Below are positions 35,521 through 44,777 of a stretch of 64,000 nucleotides of DNA, in pieces (positions within the stretch are counted from its first letter, which is position 1; each line of letters starts with the position of its first letter). Made by a program: the position numbers and the translations under genes. This DNA comes from Mucilaginibacter sp. (GTDB lineage: Bacteria > Bacteroidota > Bacteroidia > Sphingobacteriales > Sphingobacteriaceae): contig NZ_JANYGQ010000031.1 of assembly GCF_025359345.1 (NCBI RefSeq), positions 1-64,000 of the forward strand, read 5' to 3'. The notes under the pieces were generated by a model, which worked only from the letters and a program-made list of their open reading frames with translations, did not search any database and was not told the origin of the DNA.

Positions 35521-35840
35521 TGATAAAATTATAAATAAATACAGGATAATGATAAAGGCATAGGTTTACGCCGCTGTTTCACCCTGTTCACAGTGGAACA
35601 TAAGGAACATGGTGGAACAGGAACAGCTCGCCCTAAAGTGGTGAAAACCTTGTTTCTGTATTAATAATGCACTTTTCACCTGGTCTGCTACCCCAAAAAA
35701 CGCGAAAAGTACTGACAAATTAGTGTCAGCACTTTTCATAAAAAAAATGCTTATGCTTCCCCATCTAAGCGGCTTAGCCGAATAAACGAAAATCGTAGTC
35801 TTAATTTTCCCAACTCAATCCAACCTAATCAACCCAATTA
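35521..35840. other. Gene-free divergent intergenic region with inverted repeats
   Basis: No coding sequence is visible between fkbH (minus) and susC (plus). An imperfect inverted repeat is formed by CTGTTTCACCCTGTTCA (from about 35573) and GGAACATGGTGGAACAG (ending near 35627). The word GCACTTTTCA appears twice, once as part of the hairpin at 35704-35737. The stretch presumably holds the minus-strand fkbH promoter, but I cannot see a convincing TAnnTTTG core. Confidence 0.5.
35704..35737. repeat. 14-bp stem hairpin in the fkbH-susC gap
   Basis: GAAAAGTACTGACA and TGTCAGCACTTTTC pair over 13 of 14 positions around an AATTAG loop. On the minus strand the stem is followed by GCG and six T residues, so it could terminate or attenuate transcription heading into fkbH; otherwise it may be a repeat or an operator. 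Confidence 0.5.
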
Positions 35841-35849
35841 ACAGTCCCC

Positions 35850-35917
35850 CCGGTTAAAATACCGGTTAATTCGCCCCGGTTAATAAATTTTTAACGCTAT
35901 TAACCCAAATTTTAACC
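35850..35917 (+). promoter_or_regulatory. Cluster of GGTTAA boxes upstream of susC
   Basis: Three CCGGTTAA copies (35850, 35862, 35876) are followed by two reverse-complement TTAACC copies (35900, 35912). Spacing is 12 to 14 bases within each group. The cluster lies 120-190 bases upstream of the susC ATG and looks like an operator array for a transcription factor controlling the polysaccharide locus. No such regulator is adjacent. Confidence 0.4.
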
Positions 35918-36039
35918 CATCCTTTAATACTGCGCTGTATAATATTGTTTCGCCAATTGAAGAACCAGCAGGTTAACCAGCCTGATAATCCTGTAATTCT
36001 GATTTAGGAATTTTATAAACCAACTAACCAATTTTATTT

Positions 36040-39000
36040 ATGAAGAAACTTTTTACCAATTATGGTGCGCGCTGTCATGACGCATACCATCGTGTTAAAA
36101 TCAAAAAGTTGCTGCAGCTATCCATTGCATGCTTTTTGTTTTTACTCTTCGCCGCCCCGGCCATTGCGCAAACCAGCAGCATAAAGGGTGTTGTGCTTGA
36201 TGAGACAAAATTACCCTTGCCGGGTGTAACTGTTAAGCTCAAGGGCACCACCGAGGGCACAGTAACCAATGTTGACGGGCAATTCTCCATCAACGCATCC
36301 ATCGGCCAAACGTTGGTGTTTAGCTTTTTGGGCTACGCCACCAGGGAAGTAACTATCCAGGACTTTAAATCACTTACCGTAAACTTAGCATCAAGCTCAA
36401 CAACTATGAACGAGGTAGTGGTTGTAGGTTACGGTACGCAAAAGAAAGCGTCGCTAACGGGTTCGGTTGCTGCGGTAACTGCCCGCGAGATTGTGACCAC
36501 CAAAAACGAAAACATCGAAAATATGCTTACCGGTAAAGTGGCAGGTTTACAGATTGTGCAAAACACATCCGAGCCAGGCGACTTTGCAAACAATATCTCT
36601 ATACGCGGTATGGGCAATCCCTTGATCGTTATTGATGGGGTGGAGCAACCAAACTTTTCGGTTACCGGCGGCAACGGCGATAATAACGTTGGCTCAAGTA
36701 ACATCTTTTCGAGGTTAGACCCTAACGATGTTGAAAGTATTTCGGTGCTGAAAGATGCGTCGGCTTCGGTTTACGGTGTTAAAGCGGCAAATGGTGTAAT
36801 ACTTATCACCACAAAAAAAGGTAAAGCCGGCACATTGCAGCTTACCTATTCGGGCACTTACGGCTGGCAGGTGCCATCGGGATTACCAAAACCGGTTAAC
36901 GCTACCGATTTTATGACCCTGTTTAACCAGCAGGCGCTGCACCAGGCAAACGGCGGGAAACTGGTTTACACACCCGCAGATTTTGCAGCTTATACCAACG
37001 GCACTAAGCAAAGTACCGACTGGTACGATGCTACCTTCAGAAAATCGGCCATGCAGCAACAGCACAACTTAACAGCAACCGGCGGAACTGAAAATACCCA
37101 ATACCTGTTAAGCGGTGGCTTTACCGACCAGGATGGTATATTGCAAAGCAACGACTTAAACTACAAACGCTACAACGTGCGCTCGAATATTACCAGCAAG
37201 GTTGGTAAAAACATCACGGTTAATTTAAACCTGAGCGCCATATCCGACAAGAAGAGTTCGCCCGCACAATCATTTTGGTATACCACCCGCGAGGCCTGGC
37301 GCGAACTGCCAACCCAAACCATTTATGCCAATAACACCGCTCCGTATTATTTAAAGGGACAGGTTGATGGCGGTAACCCTGTTGCTTACGGCAGTTCTGA
37401 CATCAATGGTTACAGCACCCAAACCAATAAGTTTTTTGACGGAAGCCTGAGTTTGGAATATAAAGTGCCCTTTGTGCCGGGCCTATCGTTAAAAGGCTTG
37501 TACAGCTATGACGAGCAGATACAGGATAACAAGCTTTTCCAAAAATCATATAACCTGTATGAGTATAACGATGCTACCAAAACTTACCAGCCATCGCTGA
37601 ACAACTCGCCGGCTTTTGTGCAACGGCAGTATTATGATTATCCAAAAAATACCGACCAATTTTCAATTAATTACCAGCATACATTTGGCGGTGCCCATAA
37701 CATAAGCGCGTTAGTGCTTTATGAAGGAAACTCGCAAAGCGGCGATAACTTTGCAGCTTACAGGCAACTTACTATACCAGTTGATCAGATAATTGCAGGT
37801 AACTCATCAAACCAAAATGCCACGCAGGATGGTGGAAATAACGCACTGTACGAATATGCCACCAACTCGCTGGTAGGCAGGCTGACTTATGATTACAAAG
37901 GCAAGTACCTCGCCGAATTTAGTTTCAGGGATGATAAATCGTCGAGGTTTGCACCCAACCAGGGCTGGGGATTCTTCCCCTCGGCACAATTGGGCTGGCG
38001 CGTATCTGATGAGAATTTCTGGAAAAACTCATCGGCACTGTCGTTTATCGATAACTTAAAACTTCGTGCATCTTACGGAGTGCTTGGTGATGACGGTTCG
38101 TTGTACTACCAGTTTTTAACCGGGTACAACTATCCCGCAGGTGGTTCAAATAACCAATTGCCCGGCGGCGCGGTATTTGGCAACACTTTCGTTAATTCCG
38201 TGCAAAGCAAGGGTATACCAAACCCGGCGATAAGCTGGTCGACATCGCATACGTTTGATGCGGGTGTGGATATCGACGCATGGAAAGGCTTATTTAATAT
38301 TACTGTGGATTATTTTATCCGCGACAGAAAAGGCTTGCTGGCGTCTGCAGTGTTACAGGTACCCGATGTGCTTGGCGCACCGCTGCCACAGGCCAACCTT
38401 AATGGCGACCGTACCCAGGGCCTTGATTTTGAAGTGGGTCACCACGGCAGCATTGGCAAATTCAGGTACAACGTAAAAGGGACCTTCCTGTACACCAATA
38501 CCCGCAACACAACTGTTGCTGAATCGAAACAGGGTAACTCATTGCTCGATTGGCAGCGCAACAACACCAATCGCAACCAGGGCATTCAAACAGGCTATGG
38601 CGGCGCCGGACAGTACCAAAATTACCAGCAAATACTGAACAGCCCGGTGTATGTTAACCGTGGTACAGTTGTTGGCGATTACATTTACCAGGACTGGAAC
38701 GGCGACGGCCAGATAGACGGTAACGACTCGCACCCTATAGTTTATGGCGGCAATCCTAACGGTGGCCCGGCAATACCGAAAATTACTTATGGTCTGAATT
38801 TAGGCGGCTCTTACGGTAACCTCGACTTTAATTTGTTGTTCCAGGGAACAGGAATGTACAGCGTATCCTACATCGAACAGTTGAATATACCACTTTGGGG
38901 TGGCGGCAGTGCTTTGACTCAATTTACCGACAACTGGCATCCTGCCGACCCAACTGCTGACCCCTATAACCCGAACACCGTATGGACACCAGGTAAATTT

Positions 39001-39273
39001 GCTTACACCGGTACAACAGCCAATACCAACTCGATATTCAACTTTCAAAATGCTGCGTACCTGAGGCTGAAGAGCGCCGAACTGGGTTACAACGTGCCAA
39101 ATAACGCGCTAAAGGTTATCGGCGTTAAAGGTGTGAGGATATTTGCAAACGGCTATAACCTGTTTACCATTACCAAGGTTAAATATGTTGACCCTGAACA
39201 CCCGTCAGGCACATACGGTTACCTGTACCCGCTCGACAAATTGTTTAACATTGGCTTAGATGTCAAATTCTAA
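36040..39273 (+). CDS. SusC/RagA family TonB-linked outer membrane protein
   Basis: 1,077 residues: a signal peptide after an unusually long basic N-terminus (hydrophobic core LLQLSIACFLFLLFAAPAIAQ, about 27-44), a carboxypeptidase-regulatory-like beta domain (SSIKGVVLDETKLPLPGVTVKLKGT, about 45-125), the SusC signature NEVVVVGYGTQKKASLTGSVAAV, the plug domain (about 140-260) and a 22-strand barrel finishing with a hydrophobic LFNIGLDVKF. With SusD it forms the lidded pedal-bin importer for an oligosaccharide or glycopeptide. No FecR-type anti-sigma or sigma partner is adjacent, so control is probably through a separate regulator; see the GGTTAA boxes upstream. Confidence 0.97.
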   Translation: MKKLFTNYGARCHDAYHRVKIKKLLQLSIACFLFLLFAAPAIAQTSSIKGVVLDETKLPLPGVTVKLKGTTEGTVTNVDGQFSINASIGQTLVFSFLGYATREVTIQDFKSLTVNLASSSTTMNEVVVVGYGTQKKASLTGSVAAVTAREIVTTKNENIENMLTGKVAGLQIVQNTSEPGDFANNISIRGMGNPLIVIDGVEQPNFSVTGGNGDNNVGSSNIFSRLDPNDVESISVLKDASASVYGVKAANGVILITTKKGKAGTLQLTYSGTYGWQVPSGLPKPVNATDFMTLFNQQALHQANGGKLVYTPADFAAYTNGTKQSTDWYDATFRKSAMQQQHNLTATGGTENTQYLLSGGFTDQDGILQSNDLNYKRYNVRSNITSKVGKNITVNLNLSAISDKKSSPAQSFWYTTREAWRELPTQTIYANNTAPYYLKGQVDGGNPVAYGSSDINGYSTQTNKFFDGSLSLEYKVPFVPGLSLKGLYSYDEQIQDNKLFQKSYNLYEYNDATKTYQPSLNNSPAFVQRQYYDYPKNTDQFSINYQHTFGGAHNISALVLYEGNSQSGDNFAAYRQLTIPVDQIIAGNSSNQNATQDGGNNALYEYATNSLVGRLTYDYKGKYLAEFSFRDDKSSRFAPNQGWGFFPSAQLGWRVSDENFWKNSSALSFIDNLKLRASYGVLGDDGSLYYQFLTGYNYPAGGSNNQLPGGAVFGNTFVNSVQSKGIPNPAISWSTSHTFDAGVDIDAWKGLFNITVDYFIRDRKGLLASAVLQVPDVLGAPLPQANLNGDRTQGLDFEVGHHGSIGKFRYNVKGTFLYTNTRNTTVAESKQGNSLLDWQRNNTNRNQGIQTGYGGAGQYQNYQQILNSPVYVNRGTVVGDYIYQDWNGDGQIDGNDSHPIVYGGNPNGGPAIPKITYGLNLGGSYGNLDFNLLFQGTGMYSVSYIEQLNIPLWGGGSALTQFTDNWHPADPTADPYNPNTVWTPGKFAYTGTTANTNSIFNFQNAAYLRLKSAELGYNVPNNALKVIGVKGVRIFANGYNLFTITKVKYVDPEHPSGTYGYLYPLDKLFNIGLDVKF

Positions 39274-39286
39274 TCAGCAAGAAATC

Positions 39287-41224
39287 ATGAAAAAATTTAA
39301 ATATATATTTTTAGTACTCCTGGTGGCAGGTATATCGGCTTGCAGAAAGCTTAACATTCCGCCAAAAAATATTATCCAGGACCCGCAGGTATTCACCTCG
39401 ACAGGTGGTATACAGGCTTACATGGCTCGCATTTACAGCGAGCTGCCTATTGAAGATTTCAGGTATTCGCCTGATATGGGCTTAAACTTCTTTTGGATTA
39501 TTAAACCTACCCCGGCAACAACGGGCGAAGCCTTAAGCCGCGACCAGGGTGGCTCGACCGGCGAAAATTTCGGTGGCTGGCATTGGGATGTTTGGGCCGG
39601 TAACTACACTACCATACACGACTGTGATTACTTTATACAAACCCTGCCAACCTACGCCAGCACTTATACCCCGGCCCAGGTAAACGCCTGGCTTGGCGAA
39701 GCTTACTTTGTGCGGGCAATGACCTATTTTGCACTGGTAAAACGCTTTGGCGGTGTGCCAATTGTAAACAAAGTGCTTAACTATACGCCAGGGTCGGATG
39801 TTGCGGATTTGAAAGTTCCGCGTTCATCAGAACAGGCTGTTTGGGATCAGATTGGCAGTGACCTTGACTTTGCAATTGCCAACCTGCCCGCAGTTAACAG
39901 CGACTATGGCGATGGCACCCGTGCCAACAAATTTGTTGCAGCAGCATTTAAATCAAGGGCAATGTTGTATGCCGGCTCTATCGCTAAGTACAATACTGCA
40001 ACCTTGTTTGATGCCGCCAAGAACCAACTTTGCGGGATTCCTTCGACGGCTGCCGCCGGTTATTTCCAAAAAGCTTATGATGCCGCCAAATTGTTGGATG
40101 GTCAGTACAGCCTGTATTTATCTGCATGGTCGCCGACTGATAAAGCTGCGCAGTACCAAAACTTTGTTAACCTGTTTTCGGACCCGGCCAGCAAGGAAAA
40201 TATATTTGTGCGTCAGTACCAATATCCAAACTCGGTGCATGGCTACGATGCTTATAACGTTCCGCGCCAGTTGATGGGGCCTAACGGCTATTCATCAGAA
40301 GTAAACCCGACACTTGATTTTGTAGAGAAATTTGGCGGCTTGCCAAAAAATCCGGACGGCACATTAAAAACGCTTGATGCAAGCGGGCACTACATTTTGT
40401 TTAACAATACAATGGACATTTTTGCCAATGTAGAGCCAAGGTTAAGAGCATCGGTTATTTTACCTGGTGATGTGTTTAAAGGACAAAACATTGAAATACG
40501 CCGTGGTATTTATACCGGTCCTTCCGCAGGTGGCATAAGCCCGCTGCTACCGGCAGGTTCAAAATCGCAGTATCCATCAACTAATTTGGTGGTGTCTTCA
40601 AACTCAGGCCAGACAGCTTATAAGTTGCCCGACGGCACGTTGATGAACCCTGCCGGATTAAGCGGTGTGTTTACAGGCGACCAAACCTGCGCCATCTCGG
40701 GCTTTTCGGTTCGTAAGTGGTTAAATCCAAATCTTGCAACATCGCAGGTTTTAGAAAACAACGAAACCCAAACCTGGATAGAAATGCGTTATGCCGAGGT
40801 ATTGCTAAACAAAGCCGAAGCAGCAGCAGAGCTGGCAAGCTTAGGCCAAACAGGTTCGATAAATACATCGGATGCATTTACTATTGTTAACCAGATACGC
40901 TCGCGTGCCGGTGCCACTTTGCTGGCTGGTGCAGGCGATGCTAAAATCGATACAGTCCGCGCCGAACGGCGGAAAGAACTTGCATTTGAAAATAAAACCT
41001 ACTGGGATTTAAAACGCTGGAGAATATTTGACAAAGAACAAAATGGTACCATTTACCGCGTGCTGATGCCATTTTACTCGGCACAGGCCGGCAAATATTT
41101 CTTTGACCAGCGCACCGACGAACGGAACAATGTTTACACCTACGATACCAGGTGGTATTACGAGCAAATTCCGGGCGGCGCTATTTCAAAAAGCAGCAAC
41201 TTAATTCAAAACCCAGGTTATTAA
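39287..41224 (+). CDS. SusD/RagB family nutrient-binding outer membrane lipoprotein
   Basis: 645 residues from ATG 39287, 13 bases after the susC stop (an earlier start at 39260 overlaps susC). The lipobox is VAGISACRKL with Cys about 19. The SusD TPR-like helical core begins near WAGNYTTIHDCDYFIQTLP, with NAWLGEAYFVRAMTYFALVKRFGGVPIV as the family signature, and the C-terminal RagB region ends in ERRKELAFENKTYWDLKRWRIFDK. Exposed on the cell surface as the lid over SusC, it binds the glycan. Position and order are the standard PUL core. Confidence 0.97.
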   Translation: MKKFKYIFLVLLVAGISACRKLNIPPKNIIQDPQVFTSTGGIQAYMARIYSELPIEDFRYSPDMGLNFFWIIKPTPATTGEALSRDQGGSTGENFGGWHWDVWAGNYTTIHDCDYFIQTLPTYASTYTPAQVNAWLGEAYFVRAMTYFALVKRFGGVPIVNKVLNYTPGSDVADLKVPRSSEQAVWDQIGSDLDFAIANLPAVNSDYGDGTRANKFVAAAFKSRAMLYAGSIAKYNTATLFDAAKNQLCGIPSTAAAGYFQKAYDAAKLLDGQYSLYLSAWSPTDKAAQYQNFVNLFSDPASKENIFVRQYQYPNSVHGYDAYNVPRQLMGPNGYSSEVNPTLDFVEKFGGLPKNPDGTLKTLDASGHYILFNNTMDIFANVEPRLRASVILPGDVFKGQNIEIRRGIYTGPSAGGISPLLPAGSKSQYPSTNLVVSSNSGQTAYKLPDGTLMNPAGLSGVFTGDQTCAISGFSVRKWLNPNLATSQVLENNETQTWIEMRYAEVLLNKAEAAAELASLGQTGSINTSDAFTIVNQIRSRAGATLLAGAGDAKIDTVRAERRKELAFENKTYWDLKRWRIFDKEQNGTIYRVLMPFYSAQAGKYFFDQRTDERNNVYTYDTRWYYEQIPGGAISKSSNLIQNPGY

Positions 41225-41234
41225 TTAAACAGAC

Positions 41235-41984
41235 ATGAAAAAGATATTTTATTACTCCGCATTATGCCTGGCAATAGCAATTACCAGCTCATGCAGTAAG
41301 GTAGATAATTACCCTGCCCCATCAGATACCTTAACAGGTAGTACAATTGACGAAGCAACAGGAAAAACCCTGCAAACAGAAGTTGGCGGTGGCGGCACCC
41401 GCGTTAAATTGCTTGAAACAAGCTATAGCGCCAACCCGGTACCTGAATACTTCCAATCAAAACAGGACGGTACTTTTAACAATACCAAAGTGTTTGCAGC
41501 CACCTACAAAATTTCGGTAGAAGGGCCTTTCGTACCATTGGTGCAAACTGACAACACCGGCAACGTAGTTTCCGACTCGAGCCAAACGGTGGTATTGAAA
41601 GGTTCGGCAACGGTTAACTTTAAAGTACAGCCATTTTTAAGGGTTGAGTGGGTTGGTTCGCCGGTGGTAAATGCCGATAAATCGGTTACCGTGCAGGTTA
41701 AAGTTACGCGGGGTACCAATAACCCGGCCTATCAATCTGATGTAACCAATATTAACCTGTATGTAAGCAACACCCAGTACGATGGCAGTAACAACTACGA
41801 CCCGCGCTACTCAACGCTTGTATCATACAACGGCTCAACCGGTACAGCACTGCTTGGCCAAACCATCTCTATCACCACAACCGGTGGCGCCTTGCCCGAC
41901 CAGGATGTGTACTTTAGGGTTGGTGCGAGAATTAATGCCGGGTTAAATCAATATAATTATACCACGCCGGTATCGGCACATTAA
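41235..41984 (+). CDS. DUF3823 family lipoprotein
   Basis: 249 residues, signal peptide with lipobox ITSSCSKVD (Cys about 20), then an Ig-like beta-sandwich pattern: TLTGSTIDEATGKTLQTEVGGGGTRVKLLE, a DGTFNNTKVFAATYKISVEGPFVP segment and FLRVEWVGSPVV. DUF3823 proteins are small surface lipoproteins sitting directly after SusD in many loci and probably add glycan-binding capacity, comparable to SusE/SusF positions. Gap to susD is 10 bases. Confidence 0.88.
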   Translation: MKKIFYYSALCLAIAITSSCSKVDNYPAPSDTLTGSTIDEATGKTLQTEVGGGGTRVKLLETSYSANPVPEYFQSKQDGTFNNTKVFAATYKISVEGPFVPLVQTDNTGNVVSDSSQTVVLKGSATVNFKVQPFLRVEWVGSPVVNADKSVTVQVKVTRGTNNPAYQSDVTNINLYVSNTQYDGSNNYDPRYSTLVSYNGSTGTALLGQTISITTTGGALPDQDVYFRVGARINAGLNQYNYTTPVSAH

Positions 41985-41991
41985 ATAGTTT

Positions 41992-42243
41992 TAACGTGAG
42001 TTCGATATAAGAACACGATGCTTTGAATTGCAGGCGGCGCCACAATAGCTGGTCGTCGCCTCACCCTGCCCTCTCCAAAGGAGAGGGTTCTGAAAAGGAA
42101 TTCCCGGGGGGCGAAGCTGAAGTCCTCTCCTTTGGAGAGGATTATTACATGAGGGCTTCGCCGTTTAGGTGAGGCGAAACGCAAGCCGTTAAATAAAACG
42201 ATATGGATTTATTAGCGCCAATTCTTATGTCGAACTCACGTTA
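41992..42243. mobile_element. MITE-like element with 22-bp terminal inverted repeats
   Basis: The first 22 bases (41992-42013, beginning TAACGTGAGTTCGATATAAG) and last 22 bases (42222-42243) are reverse complements with one mismatch. The outermost TA on both sides could be a target-site duplication, as produced by IS630/Tc1-type transposases. No transposase is encoded within 252 bp. Inside lies a nested hairpin of the CCTCTCCAAAGGAGAGG family (42059-42177). The element sits 7 bases after the DUF3823 stop. Confidence 0.6.
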
Positions 42244-42316
42244 GTCTTAAGTCCGGAGTATAAAGTCTCAAGTCAAAAAACCAAATCAGACTTAAGACTC
42301 AAGACTTGGGACTTAA
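42243..42316. repeat. AAGTCTTAAGTC family inverted repeat
   Basis: TTAGTCTTAAGTCCGGAGTA and AGTCTCAAGTC are answered by GACTTAAGACTCAAGACTTG, forming a hairpin between the MITE-like element and the glycoside-hydrolase-like gene. Same family as 5761-5887. Confidence 0.65.
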
Positions 42317-42355
42317 AAAAAGGCCCTTCATCCATCGGAAAACAGTAGTACCTAC

Positions 42356-44536
42356 ATGAAAAAATCTATCCTTCTATCTGGTTTGTTGTGTGCATCGGCC
42401 TGGGCATTTGCACAAAATACCAATCCTGTTATCTCTAAACAAAAAACGGCCTTCCAAACCAGCAGCCCATGGATGCCCGAGATTGATGTACGCTCGGACA
42501 TTGCCATTGTTTACGGAACTAACGACCGGCCCGGAATGACATTTGAGCAACGCGTAAAATCATGGCGTGATCATGGTTACGAGGTTAATTTCATGACCGG
42601 CATTGCCTGGGGGCAGTATTACGATTATTTTTTGGGTAAATACGACGGGCAAAATCACCTGGGCGTTGGCCAGGTAACCAAAAAGGGCGATACCATTATG
42701 CACGGCAAAAACATGCCGTATGTGGTGCCGGTGCAATCGTTCATCAATTACATGGAGACGGATGTTATCAAAAAGGTTATCGACGCCAACATCAGTACCA
42801 TATTTTTAGAGGAGCCCGAGTTTTGGGCACGCGCCGGTTACAGCGCGCCCTTTAAAGCCGAATGGCAAAAGTATTATGGCTTTCCCTGGAAGGCGCAGGA
42901 TGAGTCCGCAGAAAATACCTACCTGTCAAGCAAACTGAAATATCATTTGTATTACGATGCCATCAAACAGGTATCCAGCTACGCCAAAACCTATGGCAAA
43001 AGCAAGGGGATGAACATTAAAGTTTTTATTGCCACGCATTCGCTGGTTAATTATTCATCGTGGCAAATTGTGAGCCCCGAAGCAAGCCTGGCATCATTGC
43101 CGGGTATCGACGGTTATATAGCCCAGGTATGGACAGGTACTTCGCGCGAGCCTACATTTTTTAATGGTGAGAAAAAAGAACGCGTGTTTGAAAACGCATT
43201 TTTAGAATATGGGTCGATGGTATCGATGACGGCGCCCACCAAACGCAAACTGTTTTTCCTGACCGATCCTATCGAGGATCGTGTACACGAGTGGAGCGAC
43301 TACAAACGGAACTACCAGGCGACATTCACCGCCAAGCTATTATATCCCATGATTTCTGATTACGAGGTAATGCCATGGCCCAAGCGGATTTACACTCACC
43401 CATATCCAGTACTCAACAGCAATGAAAAAATACTAATCCCGCAGTTTTATTCAACCCAGATGCAGGTGATGGTAAACGCTTTAAATAGCATGCCAAAATC
43501 AAACAACAAAGTATCTGGCGTCAACGGCATTGGGGTCTTGATGAGCAACACGCTGATGTTCCAGCGCTTCCCCACGCATAATGGTTTTGAAGATCCGCAG
43601 TTCTCCAACTTTTATGGACAAACACTGCCGCTGGTAAAACGCGGCGTGCCGGTGCAAACCGTGCACATGGAAAATATGGGATACGCGGCATCATTAAAAG
43701 ATATCAAGGTTTTGGTGATGAGCTATTCCAACATGAAACCGGTATCAGCGGATGTACACAAGCAATTAGCAACTTGGGTTAGGCAAGGTGGGGTATTAAT
43801 TTACTGCGGCAAAGATGATGACCCCTACCAATCGGTAATGGAATGGTGGGACACCAACGGCAACAAATTTAAAGCGCCATCGCAGCACCTGTTTAAGCTG
43901 CTGGGCATCAACCCAACAAAAGAAAACCAAAAGTTTAAGGTTGGCAAAGGCACTGTATACGTGCTAAGGCAAAACCCTAAGGAATTTGTGATGGAGGCCA
44001 ATAACGACGAAAAGTTTGTAGGGCTTGTGAAAGAAGGCTATGAAAATGATGCCAAAGCAGGCAAAATGCTATTTAAAAACAGCATGTATGTTGAGCGTGG
44101 CCCTTATGATGTGGTTGCCGTTATGGATGAAAATGCCGATAGCAAACCTTACCTGGTGAAAGGCCCGGTTATCGATTTGTTCGACCCGCAATTGCCGGTG
44201 CTTGCTGAAAAAACGATTAATCCCGGCGAGCAGGCATTGCTTTACGCAGTTAACCGCGTTGCCGATAACGAGAAGCCACAAGTGTTGGCAGCAGCAGCCA
44301 GGGCGTATGATGAAAAAATACAGCCAGGCAGCTATTCATTTACGGTGAAAAGCCCCATAAAAACATTAAACAGCATGCGTGTGCTTTTGCCTGCGCAGCC
44401 AAAAACAACAACCGTTACAGATAGCACCGGGCAAACCGTTGCCGATGTGAAATCGGCATGGGATGCATCATCAAACACCTTGTACCTGGGCTTTGCCAAC
44501 AGCCCGGATGGTATAAAGGTTGATTTGAAGTGGTGA
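42356..44536 (+). CDS. Secreted glycoside-hydrolase-like protein of unassigned family
   Basis: 726 residues with a signal peptide (about 1-20, AWAFAQ). The N-terminal half (about 45-370) has the rhythm of a TIM barrel; IDANISTIFLEEPEFWARAGYS places Glu152, Glu153 and Glu155 where a catalytic acid could lie at a strand end. The middle (about 385-520) resembles the class-I-GATase-like trimerisation domain of GH42 enzymes: VLMSNTLMF, VLVMSYSNMKPVSADVHKQLATWVRQGGVLIYCG. A C-terminal beta domain closes the protein. I do not recognise an established CAZy family. It follows susCD and DUF3823 and precedes a GH92 alpha-mannosidase, so it probably acts on the same glycan. A clear terminator follows. 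Confidence 0.65.
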   Translation: MKKSILLSGLLCASAWAFAQNTNPVISKQKTAFQTSSPWMPEIDVRSDIAIVYGTNDRPGMTFEQRVKSWRDHGYEVNFMTGIAWGQYYDYFLGKYDGQNHLGVGQVTKKGDTIMHGKNMPYVVPVQSFINYMETDVIKKVIDANISTIFLEEPEFWARAGYSAPFKAEWQKYYGFPWKAQDESAENTYLSSKLKYHLYYDAIKQVSSYAKTYGKSKGMNIKVFIATHSLVNYSSWQIVSPEASLASLPGIDGYIAQVWTGTSREPTFFNGEKKERVFENAFLEYGSMVSMTAPTKRKLFFLTDPIEDRVHEWSDYKRNYQATFTAKLLYPMISDYEVMPWPKRIYTHPYPVLNSNEKILIPQFYSTQMQVMVNALNSMPKSNNKVSGVNGIGVLMSNTLMFQRFPTHNGFEDPQFSNFYGQTLPLVKRGVPVQTVHMENMGYAASLKDIKVLVMSYSNMKPVSADVHKQLATWVRQGGVLIYCGKDDDPYQSVMEWWDTNGNKFKAPSQHLFKLLGINPTKENQKFKVGKGTVYVLRQNPKEFVMEANNDEKFVGLVKEGYENDAKAGKMLFKNSMYVERGPYDVVAVMDENADSKPYLVKGPVIDLFDPQLPVLAEKTINPGEQALLYAVNRVADNEKPQVLAAAARAYDEKIQPGSYSFTVKSPIKTLNSMRVLLPAQPKTTTVTDSTGQTVADVKSAWDASSNTLYLGFANSPDGIKVDLKW

Positions 44537-44566
44537 TGAAGAGCTTTTTTGAGGAAAGGTTGGTTA

Positions 44567-44602
44567 CTCTCGTGCATAAGCAATTATGCGCGGGAGTTTT
44601 TT
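44567..44602 (+). terminator. Rho-independent terminator after the GH-like gene
   Basis: A 13-bp stem (CTCTCGTGCATAA with TTATGCGCGGGAG, two G-T pairs) with a GCAA tetraloop is followed by six T residues. It separates the GH-like gene from the GH92 gene, so GH92 probably has its own promoter. Confidence 0.88.
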
Positions 44603-44613
44603 GACGCTACCCA

Positions 44614-44739
44614 TTTGTCATTCTGAACGTAGTGAAGAATCTTATACAGTTGATAGGTGTGCGCCAAATAGGTCGACGACTACCTTCCCGCGTGAATATC
44701 GCACGTATAAGATTCTTCGATCTCGCTCAGAATGACAAA
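44614..44739. repeat. Inverted repeat, TCATTCTGA...GAAGAATCTTATA family
   Basis: Left arm 44614-44647 (TTTGTCATTCTGAACGTAGT and following bases) is mirrored at 44705-44739, ending AGAATGACAAA. The TCATTCTGAGCGAAG-type word is, as far as I recall, widespread in intergenic repeats of unrelated bacteria. Only one copy in this window. Confidence 0.75.
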
Positions 44740-44777
44740 AAATATAATAATATAACACTGGCCCCGCATATAACACT

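Noticed and set aside
39260..39286. Earlier start for the SusD gene overlapping susC
   Set aside because: It would put nine polar residues before the signal peptide; ATG 39287 gives a normal lipoprotein leader.
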